Positions 17,083 to 26,612 of a DNA stretch of 38,557 nucleotides are shown here, in pieces. This stretch comes from Actinotignum schaalii. Its GTDB lineage: Bacteria > Actinomycetota > Actinomycetes > Actinomycetales > Actinomycetaceae. Position 1 is the first letter of the stretch, and every line of letters starts with the position of its first letter. A program made the position numbers and the translations under genes. The notes beneath the pieces were generated by a model that was not told where the DNA came from, ran no database searches, and worked only from the letters and a program-made list of their open reading frames with translations. The stretch spans positions 1-38,557 of the forward strand of contig NZ_JARBHJ010000026.1 in the NCBI RefSeq assembly GCF_028864145.1, written 5' to 3'.

Positions 17083-17299
17083 TATGCCCTTAAGCCGGGC
17101 CTTCGCGCCGGTAAACGGGGGCGCTGCGGGCGCGCAAATCCTGTGACAACTGTGGAAATTGGTGGGAGTTGTGATGTATGTCTTAACCGACACGCGGTGA
17201 TTTCGCAGAAAATTCTCACTTTGGCGCCAGTTTCCGCTACATTTTTGCTTAGTGGTTCTTATGAGCCATGTACCTGAACAGATATCGAGAGGTATTTTC

Positions 17300-17584
17300 A
17301 TGTCCGTTAACCGCACAGAGCTCATTGCAGCTATCGCCGACCGTTCCGGCCTGTCCAAGTCCGATGCCGACAAGGCGATCGCCGCGCTCCAGGAAGTGCT
17401 CGTCGATTCGCTTTCCAAGGGCGAAGCCGTGAAGATCACCGGCCTGCTCTCCGTGGAGCGCACCGAGCGCGCCGCCCGCAAGGGCCGCAACCCCCGCACC
17501 GGTGACGAGATCGAAATTCCCGCCGGTTACGGCGTGAAGATCTCGGCTGGCTCCAACCTCAAGAAGGCTGTGTCCAACAAGTAA
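17300..17584 (+). CDS. hup: HU-family DNA-binding protein
   Basis: 94 residues, full HU length and without the long basic tail of mycobacterial HupB. The start ATG at 17300 follows GAGAGG. The N-terminus MSVNRTELIAAIADRSGLSK and the flexible arm with GRNPRTGDEIEIPA are diagnostic. HU binds and bends DNA as a dimer and compacts the nucleoid. It is transcribed alone, divergently from the MprF-like gene across a 217-bp spacer, and ends at a good terminator. Confidence 0.96.
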   Translation: MSVNRTELIAAIADRSGLSKSDADKAIAALQEVLVDSLSKGEAVKITGLLSVERTERAARKGRNPRTGDEIEIPAGYGVKISAGSNLKKAVSNK

Positions 17585-17602
17585 GGTCACTGGTTGTCCA
17601 GT

Positions 17603-17634
17603 ATCGCCTCCTCGGTTCGTTCCGGGGAGGCGAT
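17603..17634 (+). terminator. Terminator of hup
   Basis: Nine-bp stem ATCGCCTCC / GGAGGCGAT with a 14-nt loop, followed by TCTTGT, 18 bp after the stop codon. Confidence 0.7.
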
Positions 17635-17739
17635 TCTTGTGTGTGCTGAGGTGAGGTACGACGGCGCCGCCGGGCTGCTGTCCACTCTCGCTTTCTAGGT
17701 GACGTGTTCGGGGCGTCTTCCCCGGGCCGGCCCGGGCCG

Positions 17740-17745
17740 TACAAT
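17740..17745 (+). promoter_or_regulatory. -10 element of a likely leaderless promoter
   Basis: TACAAT ends 7 bp before the ATG of the DUF3039 gene, placing the transcript start at or next to the start codon. No clear -35 is seen and there is no Shine-Dalgarno. Confidence 0.5.
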
Positions 17746-17752
17746 AGAGCCC

Positions 17753-18097
17753 ATGAGTACTTCCCTTCCCGATCCTTTAGGAACTCCGGGCGCGCCATCG
17801 GCCCCGGCCGGCCCGGCTACGGAATCTCAACAATCCGTCGGGGTGCTGGAACGCACCGAAGAACGCCTCTCCCACGGTGATGAGGAACGTTTTTCCCACT
17901 ATGTCCGCAAGGATCGCCTCGTGGCATCAGCCGTATATGGCCAGCCCGTGGTGGCGCTGTGCGGGAAAATTTGGATTCCCTCGCGCAACCCGGACCGCTA
18001 CCCGGTGTGCCCCACCTGCAAGGAGATCCGTAAACAGATGGGCAACCAAGGCTCCGGATGGCCTTTCGGGCCGGACGTGCCGGGAAGTGGCAAGTGA
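17753..18097 (+). CDS. DUF3039 family protein
   Basis: 114 residues. A disordered Pro/Ala N-terminus (1-30) is followed by the conserved block DEERFSHYVRKDRLVASAVYG and CGKIWIPSRNPDRYPVCPTCKEI. H49, C70, C86 and C89 could bind a zinc ion. The family occurs in actinobacteria, commonly directly before a DEAD/DEAH helicase as here; its function is unknown. No Shine-Dalgarno is present; TACAAT at 17740-17745 lies 7 bp before the ATG, so the mRNA may be leaderless. The stop overlaps the helicase start by 4 bp. Confidence 0.88.
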   Translation: MSTSLPDPLGTPGAPSAPAGPATESQQSVGVLERTEERLSHGDEERFSHYVRKDRLVASAVYGQPVVALCGKIWIPSRNPDRYPVCPTCKEIRKQMGNQGSGWPFGPDVPGSGK

Positions 18098-19875
18098 GTC
18101 TACACCGCTCGATTCCCGCTTCCACCCCGCATACCCCCTCCGTTTCTGCCGCTTCGAATCTCCCTCCGGCTTTCCCGGCCCGCGCGGCTTGGGGAACCAC
18201 CTCGAGCCTGCGTTCGTGGCAGGCCGAAGCGCTGCGCCTCTACCTGGAACGCATGCCCCGTGATTTCCTCGCGGTGGCTACCCCCGGTGCGGGAAAAACC
18301 ACCTTCGCGCTGCGCGTCGCCGTCGAAATGCTCGCGCGCCACGAGGCCCGCACCATCACGGTGGTCTGTCCCACCGAACATCTCAAAACCCAGTGGGCGC
18401 AGGCCGCGGCTCGCGTAGGTATTCAGCTGGACGCTGATTTTACGAATGCGCAACGCACCGAGGGATCCTTCTTCAACGGGGTGTGCGTGACCTACGCGCA
18501 GGTGGCCGCCAACCCGGCCTTGCATCGTGAACGCACCGGCGCCCGGCCCACTTTCGTGATTCTGGATGAGATCCACCACGGCGGGGATGCCCTCTCCTGG
18601 GGGGATGGCATCCGCGAAGCTTTCACCCCCGCGGCACGGCGCCTGGCCCTCACCGGAACACCGTTCCGCTCGGATACGTCGCCCATCCCTTTCGTCACCT
18701 ACGAACCGGACGGCTACGGAAACCTGCGCTCCAAAGCTGATTACACCTACGGCTACGCGCAGGCCCTGCGCGATGGAGTGGTCCGGCCCGTTATCTTCCT
18801 GTCCTATTCCGGGCAGGTGCGCTGGCAAACCAAACAGGGAGACGTGGTGGCGGCAACCCTGGGGGAGCCACTCACCAAAGATATGACGGCGCAGGCGTGG
18901 CGCACCGCACTCAACCCGGACGGGGAGTGGATCCCCGAGGTGCTGTCCGCCGCGAACGAAAGGCTTACGGTGGTGCGTCGCTCGCTCCCTGATTCGGGTG
19001 GGCTGGTCATCGCCTCCAACCAGAAAGACGCGCGGGCCTACGCGCAGATCCTTACCGAGATCACCGGGGAGGCACCCACGGTGGTGCTCTCCGATGATGC
19101 GGGCGCGAACGAGAAGATTGCGACGTTCGCGGATTCGGATTCCCGGTGGATGGTGGCGGTGCGCATGGTATCCGAAGGGGTGGACGTGCCGCGGCTCGCG
19201 GTGGGCGTCTACGCCACCTCAGCCTCCACTCCGCTCTATTTCGCGCAGGCTATCGGGCGTTTTGTGCGGGCCCGCCGCCGCGGAGAAACCGCCACGGTGT
19301 TCCTGCCCTCGGTGCCGGTGCTGCTGGAGCTGGCCGCACAGATGGAAAAAGAACGCGACCACGCGATTTCGAAGCAGGCGGAGGTGGCCGGCTGGGAAGA
19401 TGAGCTACTGGAAGCCGCCAACCGGGAAGAAAAAGCCAGCGAGGAACTGGCCGGCCCGGGCTACGAAGCCTTGGAATCGGGTGCGCTTTTCGATAGGGCA
19501 CTTTTTGACGGCGGTGAATTCGGGCTCGGCGCGGCTGTCGGTTCGGAAGAAGAAGCCGATTTCTTGGGGATTCCCGGGCTATTGGAGCCAGAAGAAGTAA
19601 CGACGCTGCTGCGGGCCCACCAGGCAGAGCAGGCGAAAAAGGCCCGTACTCAACGCCCGGCCTCCGGAACCGATGAACTCACCCGGCGGCGCACCGCCCG
19701 CAAGGAACTCACCCAGCTGGTGGCCGCCTGGGCGAAGAAAACCGGGGATCCGCACGCCCTTATTCACACCGAACTCCGCCGGGCCTGCGGCGGTCCGGAA
19801 GTGGCACGGGCTAGTGCCGATCAGATTGAGGCACGGGTGAAAACACTGCGGCGCTGGTTCGTGGGCCAGCGCTAA
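18094..19875 (+). CDS. DEAD/DEAH-box (superfamily 2) helicase
   Basis: 593 residues from the GTG at 18094, which overlaps the DUF3039 stop as GTGA; an ATG at 18058 would extend into the upstream gene and is less likely. Walker A ATPGAGKT has its lysine at residue 68, motif II is DEIHHG from D158, and motif VI QAIGRFVRARRRGE starts at Q385. The C-terminal 170 residues are acidic, Glu/Ala-rich and probably partly helical, with no known domain. The arrangement resembles the UvrB/RecG-like type III restriction helicase branch. Substrate and role are unknown, but the tight link with DUF3039 is conserved in actinobacteria and suggests a joint function. Confidence 0.88.
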   Translation: MSLHRSIPASTPHTPSVSAASNLPPAFPARAAWGTTSSLRSWQAEALRLYLERMPRDFLAVATPGAGKTTFALRVAVEMLARHEARTITVVCPTEHLKTQWAQAAARVGIQLDADFTNAQRTEGSFFNGVCVTYAQVAANPALHRERTGARPTFVILDEIHHGGDALSWGDGIREAFTPAARRLALTGTPFRSDTSPIPFVTYEPDGYGNLRSKADYTYGYAQALRDGVVRPVIFLSYSGQVRWQTKQGDVVAATLGEPLTKDMTAQAWRTALNPDGEWIPEVLSAANERLTVVRRSLPDSGGLVIASNQKDARAYAQILTEITGEAPTVVLSDDAGANEKIATFADSDSRWMVAVRMVSEGVDVPRLAVGVYATSASTPLYFAQAIGRFVRARRRGETATVFLPSVPVLLELAAQMEKERDHAISKQAEVAGWEDELLEAANREEKASEELAGPGYEALESGALFDRALFDGGEFGLGAAVGSEEEADFLGIPGLLEPEEVTTLLRAHQAEQAKKARTQRPASGTDELTRRRTARKELTQLVAAWAKKTGDPHALIHTELRRACGGPEVARASADQIEARVKTLRRWFVGQR

Positions 19876-19924
19876 GCGCGTAACCCCGAAGCAGCGCCGC
19901 AGCGAGCGGGAAAGCGAGCGGGAA

Positions 19925-21280
19925 TTAAGCCGCGGCGTCGTCGCCCGGGAAAATATCCACCATGCGGGTGGGGATAGCGGGTTCCCCGGCGGAGAGGCGC
20001 CAGCCGTCATAGGGGAGAGCATCGCGTGAGGTGTCGTGGCGCAGACGCGCGGCGGAGAGGACTTCCGTGCCGCAATAACGTTCGTCAATGCTACCGGCAT
20101 TCACCAGGTGAACCTGGAGCGGGCGGGCGCCCTGCTTCTCCAGGTAGGCCAGACCCTCGGCGAAACTCGAGGCGCTCACCACCAGCTCTTCGGTGGCATG
20201 CCCGCCGCTTTCCAGGCGCCCGGCAACCTTGAGCCCGCCCACCGAGGCCTTGTTCTCCGAAGCCTTGGCGACCTCCTCGGGGCGGCCATCCGCGCCCTCG
20301 CGCTGAACCAGCTTGTAGACCATTTGTGCGGTGGGAACCCCCGAACCGGTCACCAGCCGGGTACCCACTCCGTAGCCGTCCACCGGAGCGGAATTGAGGG
20401 CCGCAATAGCGTACTCATCTAGGTCCGAGGTAACGGTAATCTTCGTGGAGGTGGCCCCCAGGCGATCCAGCTGCTCGCGCACCTTGAAAGCAGTTGCGAT
20501 CAAATCACCCGAATCGATACGCACCGCGCCGATCTCACCGCCGGCCGCACGCCCGGCAGCTACCGCATTCTCCACGCCCTGCGCGATATTGTAGGTATCC
20601 ACGAGGAGGGTGGTACCGGTGCCCATGGCCGCGATCTGAGTGTCGAAAGCTTCCCGCTCCGAATCGTGAACCAGGGTGAAAGAATGCGCCGAGGTACCGG
20701 AAACCGGGATACCGTACTGGCGTCCGGCTTCCAGATCCGAGGTGCCCACAAAGCCCGCAATATAGGCTGCGCGCGCCGCGGAAACGGCGCTGCGTTCGTG
20801 GGTGCGGCGCGCCCCGAAGTCCACGCAGGGCCGGCCGTGCGCCGCAATCGTCATCCGCGAGGCAGCCGTCGCCACCGCCGAGTCATAGTTGAAAATAGAT
20901 AGCGCGAGAGTTTCCAGCACGCAGCACTCCGCGAAAGTTCCCACCGCGGTGAGAATCGGAGAGCCGGGGAAGTACATTTCACCTTCCGCGTAACCCCAAA
21001 TATCACCGGAGAACCGGAATGTGCGCAGCCACTCCAAAGCGGAATCGGAAACGATCTTATTGGCGCGCAAATACTCAATTTCTTCTTCCCCGAAACGGAA
21101 ATTCTTCAGGGCGTCGAGGAGGCGGCCCGTGCCGGCCACCACCCCGTAACGGCGCCCGCCCGGGAGCCGGCGCGCAAAAATCTCAAAAACGGCCCGCCGT
21201 TGGGCCTTTCCCGACTGCATGGCGGCATCCACCATGGTCAGCTCGTACATATCAGTGAGCAAAGCAGTTGAAACACTCAT
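19925..21280 (-). CDS. pncB: Nicotinate phosphoribosyltransferase
   Basis: 451 residues, near the usual family length. It makes nicotinate mononucleotide from nicotinate and PRPP with ATP, the first step of the Preiss-Handler NAD salvage pathway. Recognisable stretches: the N-terminus LLTDMYELTMVDAAMQSG, VDFGARRTH, SGTSAHSFTLVHDSE with the conserved histidine, and the phosphate-binding IDSGDLI. It is divergent from clpS with an 82-bp spacer and convergent with the helicase gene. Confidence 0.94.
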   Translation of the reverse strand: MSVSTALLTDMYELTMVDAAMQSGKAQRRAVFEIFARRLPGGRRYGVVAGTGRLLDALKNFRFGEEEIEYLRANKIVSDSALEWLRTFRFSGDIWGYAEGEMYFPGSPILTAVGTFAECCVLETLALSIFNYDSAVATAASRMTIAAHGRPCVDFGARRTHERSAVSAARAAYIAGFVGTSDLEAGRQYGIPVSGTSAHSFTLVHDSEREAFDTQIAAMGTGTTLLVDTYNIAQGVENAVAAGRAAGGEIGAVRIDSGDLIATAFKVREQLDRLGATSTKITVTSDLDEYAIAALNSAPVDGYGVGTRLVTGSGVPTAQMVYKLVQREGADGRPEEVAKASENKASVGGLKVAGRLESGGHATEELVVSASSFAEGLAYLEKQGARPLQVHLVNAGSIDERYCGTEVLSAARLRHDTSRDALPYDGWRLSAGEPAIPTRMVDIFPGDDAAA

Positions 21281-21362
21281 AGGCCCGAGTCTACCCGCGC
21301 CCGCCTGAGCTGGCCGGGGATGATTGGCCGCGCCGGTTAGAGCTTGGCACTAGGATGGAGAT

Positions 21363-21701
21363 ATGAGCGCGCACCCATCTTCTGAAGATTTAGGGGCCAG
21401 CAGCCCAGCCACCCGCACCGAAAGCCTCACGCTTTTCGAAGCGGTAGCCGGCCCTGCCCGTGCCTGGCGTACCGTTGTTCACGATGACCCGATCAACCTC
21501 ATGAGCTATGTGCAATGGGTGTTCCAATCCTACTTTGGCCATTCGGCCGACCGTGCCCTCACTCTCATGCTAGAGGTCCATACCCGCGGGCGCGCCGTCG
21601 TATCAACCGGACCGCGCGAGCAGATGGAAACAGACGCCCGGGCCATGCACACCTACGGCCTGCTCGCCACCATCGAAGAAGAACCGGAAGGCGGGAGATA
21701 A
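21363..21701 (+). CDS. clpS: ATP-dependent Clp protease adaptor ClpS
   Basis: 112 residues. The core VVHDDPINLMSYV (D41, D42, N45) is the N-degron binding signature. It is followed by the expected helix, HTRGRAVVSTGPREQMETDA and the closing strand LLATIEE. ClpS delivers N-end-rule substrates to ClpC or ClpA with ClpP. It has an N-terminal extension of about 35 residues. It lies 2 bp before the DUF2017 gene, the usual actinobacterial order, and starts the run clpS, DUF2017, murI, MBL. Confidence 0.95.
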   Translation: MSAHPSSEDLGASSPATRTESLTLFEAVAGPARAWRTVVHDDPINLMSYVQWVFQSYFGHSADRALTLMLEVHTRGRAVVSTGPREQMETDARAMHTYGLLATIEEEPEGGR

Positions 21702-21703
21702 CC

Positions 21704-22372
21704 ATGCTGCCTTTCCGCCCCGCCCGCGGCGGCTACCGCGCCAGTGTTGACGCGACCGAACGCCAACTTTTTGCCGGACTCGCGCGCGATGTTGCAACGC
21801 TGCTCGGCTACAACCTGGACGAAGAAATGCAGGCAGAAGGTGGACTAACCGGCCACGTCGCAGGCACAAGTAGCACCCAGAACGCGGAAGAATCCAGCGA
21901 TGTACTCGCCTCCTACGAACGCGAATTAGCTGACCTGGAGAGTACACGCTGCTACACCCCGGCCAGCAATATGGATACCGCCCTCGCCCGCCTCTTGCCG
22001 GACATGTCGGAAGAGCCCGCGCTCGCGGACGAATTACGTTCGCTTACCGAATCCGCGGTCTGCCACACAAAAATCCGCAACTTGCTAGTTTTCTACACCT
22101 CGCTGGCAACCGAAAAAGTGTGGGTGAGTAACGAGGACGCCGGGGCGTGGCTGGCCGGCGCCAACGATATCCGCATTGTGCTCGGCACCCGCCGCAATAT
22201 CACCACGGCGGCAGAATCGCAGGCGGTCACGTCGCGTGCACTCACCATTATGGAATCCGAACGCCCCCAGATCGATACCACCGATGACATGATCGGGGTG
22301 CTCTACGTGATTATCGCGTGGTGGCAAGATTCACTCATAACTGCCATTCAGAACAAGGACCTGCGGCGGTAA
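21704..22372 (+). CDS. DUF2017 family protein
   Basis: 222 residues. The ATG at 21704 follows GGGAG. It starts FRPARGGYRASVDATERQLFAGLARDV, typical of DUF2017, and ends in helices including DMIGVLYVIIAWWQDSL. The middle (about 45-75) is low-complexity and specific to this strain or genus. The family sits next to clpS in actinobacteria; its function is unknown, and a link to Clp proteolysis is inference from context. The murI gene begins 9 bp later. Confidence 0.88.
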   Translation: MLPFRPARGGYRASVDATERQLFAGLARDVATLLGYNLDEEMQAEGGLTGHVAGTSSTQNAEESSDVLASYERELADLESTRCYTPASNMDTALARLLPDMSEEPALADELRSLTESAVCHTKIRNLLVFYTSLATEKVWVSNEDAGAWLAGANDIRIVLGTRRNITTAAESQAVTSRALTIMESERPQIDTTDDMIGVLYVIIAWWQDSLITAIQNKDLRR

Positions 22373-22381
22373 CTTGACAGT

Positions 22382-23194
22382 ATGGATTCCCGTCCCATTG
22401 GTATTTTTGACTCCGGCGTAGGTGGCCTCACGGTCGCTCGCGCCATTATTGACCAGCTTCCCGGCGAATCTATTACCTATATCGGGGATACCGCGCACTG
22501 CCCCTACGGCACCAAATCCATCCCCGAGGTGCGCGCCTACTCCATGGACATCATGGATAAGTTGGTGAGATCCGGTGTGAAAATGCTGGTCATCGCGTGC
22601 AACTCTGCTACTTCGGCGGCGCTTGCCGATGCTCGGCAGCGCTTTGCTACGGAAATGGGGATCCCGGTCTTGGAAGTGATTCGCCCGGCGGTGCGCCGCG
22701 CGGTACGGGCCACTCGGAACGGGAAAATCGGGGTGATCGCCACCCCAGCCACCATCGAATCAGGTGCCTACCAGGATGCTTTCACCGCTGCCCCGAATCT
22801 GGAACTCACCACCCGGGCTTGCCCGGAGTTCGTGGAGCTGGTGGAACAGGGGCAGACGGCCGGCGCCCAGGTGCAGGCGGTGGCTGAACACTACTTGGCC
22901 CCGGTGCGGGCGGCCGGGGTGGATACCCTGGTACTTGGCTGCACCCATTATCCGCTGCTCGCTGGCGTGATCTCTTACACTATGGGGGAGGATGTCACCA
23001 TCGTCTCCTCCGCGGATGAAACCGCCCGCGATGTTTACCGCGAACTAGCCACCCGCGATATGTTTGCCGGCCCGGGCACCCCTCGGCGCCGCTTCTACGC
23101 CACCGGTGACCCGGTGAGTTTCGGGCGCCTCGCCCGCAGATTCCTCGGTCCGGAAGTAGGAACCGTGCTATCTACGGAGGAACTCTCGGCATGA
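22382..23194 (+). CDS. murI: Glutamate racemase
   Basis: 270 residues. It interconverts L- and D-glutamate to supply D-Glu for peptidoglycan. The two catalytic cysteines are in place: C73 in [11 protein letters not shown] and C187 in [11 protein letters not shown]. The start [18 protein letters not shown] is also diagnostic. It is cofactor independent. Its stop overlaps the start of the next gene (ATGA). Confidence 0.96.
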   Translation: MDSRPIGIFDSGVGGLTVARAIIDQLPGESITYIGDTAHCPYGTKSIPEVRAYSMDIMDKLVRSGVKMLVIACNSATSAALADARQRFATEMGIPVLEVIRPAVRRAVRATRNGKIGVIATPATIESGAYQDAFTAAPNLELTTRACPEFVELVEQGQTAGAQVQAVAEHYLAPVRAAGVDTLVLGCTHYPLLAGVISYTMGEDVTIVSSADETARDVYRELATRDMFAGPGTPRRRFYATGDPVSFGRLARRFLGPEVGTVLSTEELSA

Positions 23195-23988
23195 GACTGA
23201 CAATCATTGGATGTTCCGGCTCGATGTCGGGGCCCGAATCTCCGGCCTCGGCCTACCTCGTGCAGGCGGAAGGAATGGACGCGAACGGTGCGCCGCGCAC
23301 CTACACCTTTACGCTGGATTTCGGCCCCGGAGCCATGGGCCACCTACTGCGCTATACCGACCCGGCGCTTGTGGATGCCATGGTGATCTCGCACCTGCAC
23401 GCCGATCACTGTGCGGACCTCATCGGGATGCAGGTTTATCGGCGCTGGCACCCCTCCGGCCCGCTTCCCCGGGTGGCGGTCTACAGCCCCGGCGATGCTA
23501 GGCGGCGCGCCCGCCAGCTGGGTGACGACGGCCCCGAGGAAACCTACGATGATGTCTTCGATTTTCGCCAGGTTCGTAGTGGGGATACCTTCCGCATCGG
23601 CCCTATGACCATCCAGGCGTTCCCTGCCCTCCACACGGTGGAAGCTTTCGCCTACCGGATCACCGGGCCCTCGGATATTCGCCCGGGGGAGAACGCGGTG
23701 CTCACGTTCACGGGGGATACCGATATGTGCGACGGCGTCGTCGCCGCGGCGCGCGGCGCCGATCTGCTTCTTTCCGAATGTGCTTATGAGGACGGACGGG
23801 ATACCGTACGCGGTATTCATCTCACAGGTTCGCGAGCCGGCGCCTTGGCAGCGCAGGCCGGTGCACATGAGATGCTCCTCACCCACCTGCAGCCGTGGAC
23901 GGATCGGGATTCGGTGCGGGCCGCGGCGCAGGAAGAATACGAAGGCCGGGTGGCCTGCGTGCGGGCCGGCGAAGCCTTCCGTATCTAA
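23191..23988 (+). CDS. MBL-fold metallo-hydrolase, RNase Z-like
   Basis: 265 residues. The metal motif HLHADH runs from H68 to H73 (HxHxDH), and further ligands are likely in [17 protein letters not shown] and LTHLQPW. The fold is that of RNase Z-like hydrolases, but the exact substrate cannot be told; cyclic nucleotide or tRNA-end processing are possible. It overlaps murI by 4 bp and precedes rph, a common actinobacterial arrangement. Confidence 0.9.
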   Translation: MRLTIIGCSGSMSGPESPASAYLVQAEGMDANGAPRTYTFTLDFGPGAMGHLLRYTDPALVDAMVISHLHADHCADLIGMQVYRRWHPSGPLPRVAVYSPGDARRRARQLGDDGPEETYDDVFDFRQVRSGDTFRIGPMTIQAFPALHTVEAFAYRITGPSDIRPGENAVLTFTGDTDMCDGVVAAARGADLLLSECAYEDGRDTVRGIHLTGSRAGALAAQAGAHEMLLTHLQPWTDRDSVRAAAQEEYEGRVACVRAGEAFRI

Positions 23989-24117
23989 GCCCCGCGCGAG
24001 TTGAGTGGGGCGGTAGCGGCGTGAAGTGCCGCGGTTAGGCGTGCGTGGCTGTGAGGAAGCGCGGCTTCGCTTCTCCTGCGGATTTTTCATGTCGGAGCGG
24101 CGCGGTAGCCTTAAGCC

Positions 24118-24909
24118 ATGACTGATAAGAACTCCAGCGCCACTCGTGCAGATGGGCGCGCCGCAGATGAGATGCGCCCCGTCACCATTGACCGCCACTA
24201 TTTTGAAACCGGGGAAGGCAGTGTGCTGGTGCGCTACGGGCGCACTACCGTGCTCTGTGTTGCCTCTTTTGAAGAAGGGGTGCCGCGCTGGCGTAAAGGC
24301 AGCGGGGAAGGCTGGGTTACTGCTGAATATTCCATGCTTCCGCGTGCTACCTCGGATCGCTCACCGCGCGAATCGGTGCGCGGAAAAATCGGGGGCCGCA
24401 CCCATGAGATTTCGCGGCTTATCGGCCGCAGCCTGCGTGCGGCTGTTGATATGAAAGCTTTGGGGGAGAACACCATCACCCTGGATTGCGATGTTTTACA
24501 GGCCGACGGCGGAACTCGCACCGCGGCCATTACCGGCGCTTTCGTGGCCCTGGCGGATGCCATCTCCTGGGCTCGGGCACGTAAGTTGGTGCGGCGCCCG
24601 GTTCTCACCACCTCGGTTTCCGCGGTGTCTGTGGGGGTTATTGACGGCCAGCCCCGCCTTGACCTGCCCTATGAAGAAGATGTGCGGGCTGATACCGATA
24701 TGAATATCGTGGCTTTGGGCAGTGGGGACTACGTGGAAGTTCAGGGAACTGCCGAACACCACCCCTTTAACCGCGCTGATCTGGCGGCTTTACTTGATCT
24801 GGCGGATAAGGGCACGCGTGAGCTTCGTGAGCTCCAGCACCGGGTGCTTTTCGAGGGGGATAATCCCGTGCGTAGCGATGTTTTTACCGGTGGTGAGCAG
24901 TGGAAGTAG
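24118..24909 (+). CDS. rph: Ribonuclease PH
   Basis: 263 residues. It is a phosphorolytic 3'-5' exoribonuclease that trims tRNA precursors. Family stretches include [54 protein letters not shown] and [20 protein letters not shown]. No Shine-Dalgarno precedes the ATG; TAGCCT lies 6 bp upstream, so the transcript may be leaderless. It overlaps rdgB by 10 bp. Confidence 0.96.
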   Translation: MTDKNSSATRADGRAADEMRPVTIDRHYFETGEGSVLVRYGRTTVLCVASFEEGVPRWRKGSGEGWVTAEYSMLPRATSDRSPRESVRGKIGGRTHEISRLIGRSLRAAVDMKALGENTITLDCDVLQADGGTRTAAITGAFVALADAISWARARKLVRRPVLTTSVSAVSVGVIDGQPRLDLPYEEDVRADTDMNIVALGSGDYVEVQGTAEHHPFNRADLAALLDLADKGTRELRELQHRVLFEGDNPVRSDVFTGGEQWK

Positions 24910-25523
24910 CGCAGTCGCGGCGCGTCGTCGTCGCTACCGGAAACGCCCATAAGGTCACGGAACTTCGCAATATTCTGGCGCCGTGGTTACAGGGAATTGA
25001 GCTCGTGTCCGGCGCGGAATTTGAGGTTCCTGAACCGGTGGAAGACGGCACCACGTTCGCGCAGAACGCTCTCATCAAGGCGCGGGCTTACGCGCGGGCC
25101 ACCGGACTGCCGGCTATTGCCGATGATTCGGGCCTGTGCGTGGATATTTTAGGTGGGGCGCCCGGGATTTTTTCGGCGCGCTGGAGTGGTGCCCACGGGA
25201 ATGACGCCGCAAACCGCGAGCTCCTCCTCGCCCAGCTGGCCGATGTGCCGCGGGCCAATCGTGGCGCGCATTTCCATTGCGCGGCCGCGTTGGTAACCCC
25301 GGAGGGCAGTGAGGAAATCCGCGAAGGTGATATGCCGGGTAATCTCCTTAGCGCTGAACGTGGCAGCGGCGGCTTTGGATATGATCCCATCTTCGCGCCG
25401 CTCGGCTTCAATCGTTCCAATGCGGAGCTGAGCCCGGAAGAAAAGGACGCGATCTCCCACCGCGGCAAAGCTTTTGCCGAGCTAGCCCCGGTAATTGTGC
25501 AGGTGCTGGCCGAGCGGAGTTAG
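24900..25523 (+). CDS. rdgB: RdgB/HAM1 non-canonical purine NTP pyrophosphatase
   Basis: 207 residues from a GTG at 24900, which overlaps the end of rph by 10 bp. It hydrolyses ITP, dITP and XTP to monophosphates and so keeps them out of DNA and RNA. Seen: [12 protein letters not shown] at the N-terminus, [20 protein letters not shown] with D75 and D76, and [11 protein letters not shown]. The gene order rph-rdgB is widespread in actinobacteria. It ends before a long dyad shared with the convergent gene. Confidence 0.95.
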   Translation: MEVAQSRRVVVATGNAHKVTELRNILAPWLQGIELVSGAEFEVPEPVEDGTTFAQNALIKARAYARATGLPAIADDSGLCVDILGGAPGIFSARWSGAHGNDAANRELLLAQLADVPRANRGAHFHCAAALVTPEGSEEIREGDMPGNLLSAERGSGGFGYDPIFAPLGFNRSNAELSPEEKDAISHRGKAFAELAPVIVQVLAERS

Positions 25524-25569
25524 TGACGCAAAGGTAGCCGGGCAGCGGAGCGGTGTTCCCCGGATTCGT

Positions 25570-25618
25570 GTGAACACCGCTTACACGCCTCATAACCGCC
25601 GCTGTAAGCGCTGTTTAC
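25570..25618. terminator. Long dyad between convergent rdgB and the NUDIX-like gene
   Basis: Arms GTGAACACCGCTTACA (25570-25585) and TGTAAGCGCTGTTTAC (25603-25618) pair over 16 positions with one mismatch and one G-U; the loop is 17 nt. The position between convergent stops suggests a bidirectional terminator, although the stem is AT-rich for one. Confidence 0.5.
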
Positions 25619-25623
25619 AACGG

Positions 25624-26160
25624 TTAGCAGCGGCCAATATAGCCGAGCGCGGCGCGCAGGAGAGCGGCGTGCCCATCAGACATTTCCGCTTGCAGCTCCG
25701 CGGTGCGCGCCTCCCCGGGCGTGAACCAGGTGAATTCCAGGGAGTCATTTCCCGGATCGCAATCCCCGTGAATAGGGATGATATAGGCCAGATCAACGCG
25801 ATGCTGGCGTGCATCGTAATACCCGGCCTCCGGTTCGGGAGTGGGGAAGTATTCGGTGACCGTGAACGGTGCCAGGTACGGTGGAAGTTGAGGAAGTGCC
25901 ACCGAGCCTAGGTCTTTATCGATATGGCGGATGAGCGCGGCGCGCACCGGTTCGTGGAAGAGGACCCGCCCCGAGGGGAACTCCCGCAAAATTCCCTCAG
26001 AATCGGCACGCAGCAGCATCCCGATAGCGATCACCCGCCCGGTTTCATCCAGGCGAACCGGAACAATATCCACGTACACCATCGGGACCTTGTGCCGGAC
26101 AAATTCGAGTTCTTCGGGGCTGAGCCACGGACCCATATCAGCTGCGTCGACTTCACTCAT
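25624..26160 (-). CDS. DUF4916 / NUDIX-like hydrolase
   Basis: 178 residues. The N-terminal WLSPEELEFVRHKVPMVYVDIVPVR and the central FPSGRVLFHEPVRAALIRHIDKDLG match an actinobacterial NUDIX-like family annotated as DUF4916. The NUDIX box is incomplete: where GX5EX7REUXEEXGU is expected there is HEPVRAALIRHIDKDLG, lacking the paired glutamates. Hydrolase activity is therefore doubtful. It is a single gene convergent with rdgB. Substrate unknown. Confidence 0.75.
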   Translation of the reverse strand: MSEVDAADMGPWLSPEELEFVRHKVPMVYVDIVPVRLDETGRVIAIGMLLRADSEGILREFPSGRVLFHEPVRAALIRHIDKDLGSVALPQLPPYLAPFTVTEYFPTPEPEAGYYDARQHRVDLAYIIPIHGDCDPGNDSLEFTWFTPGEARTAELQAEMSDGHAALLRAALGYIGRC

Positions 26161-26288
26161 GTCTTAATTTTGCCGGGCTTCGCGGTCCCGTGCTTCACTC
26201 CACGCTACCCGCGAAACATCTGCATTTTCGCGTAGAGCGCCGGCGCGGGCCGGGTGCGGCGAGTCATGCGGAAGCTAGACTGAGTGGC

Positions 26289-26612
26289 ATGCGCCAAGCT
26301 CGATACCTCAACTACCTAGCCCTCGCTATTCTTGTGCTGGGCGTGGCAACCCTCATTTTAGGTTGGTATATCGCCATTAGCGGGAATCTTCTTCCACAGT
26401 ACGGAGTGATTCTCACACTCGGAACAGTTGGAGCGGTGGCCTGCGGGATCGGGTATCGGAGCGAACGCCCCTGGATATTCGGGGCCGGTGCTGTTTTTAT
26501 GCTGTGGTTCGCGCCCACACCCCTGGGGCTGTGGCCCCTAGGCATCGGTATCGCCATGCTGATCGCGTGGGCCGTGCTTATTGTGAAGGAAAATAATGTT
26601 AAATTCTGGTGA
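26289..26612 (+). CDS. Small integral membrane protein
   Basis: 107 residues from ATG 26289. Four hydrophobic segments: YLALAILVLGVATLILGWYI, YGVILTLGTVGAVACGIGY, WIFGAGAVFMLWFAPTPLGL and LGIGIAMLIAWAVLIV. No known family recognised. TAGACT lies 7 bp before the ATG and there is no Shine-Dalgarno, suggesting a leaderless message. Its end overlaps bcp by 17 bp, so the two are coupled. Confidence 0.65.
   Translation: MRQARYLNYLALAILVLGVATLILGWYIAISGNLLPQYGVILTLGTVGAVACGIGYRSERPWIFGAGAVFMLWFAPTPLGLWPLGIGIAMLIAWAVLIVKENNVKFW

Noticed and set aside
17083-17499. N-terminal extension of the MprF-like protein to 1041 residues
   Set aside because: It would overlap the HU gene on the other strand; the ATG at 17082 has a ribosome binding site and begins family-like sequence.
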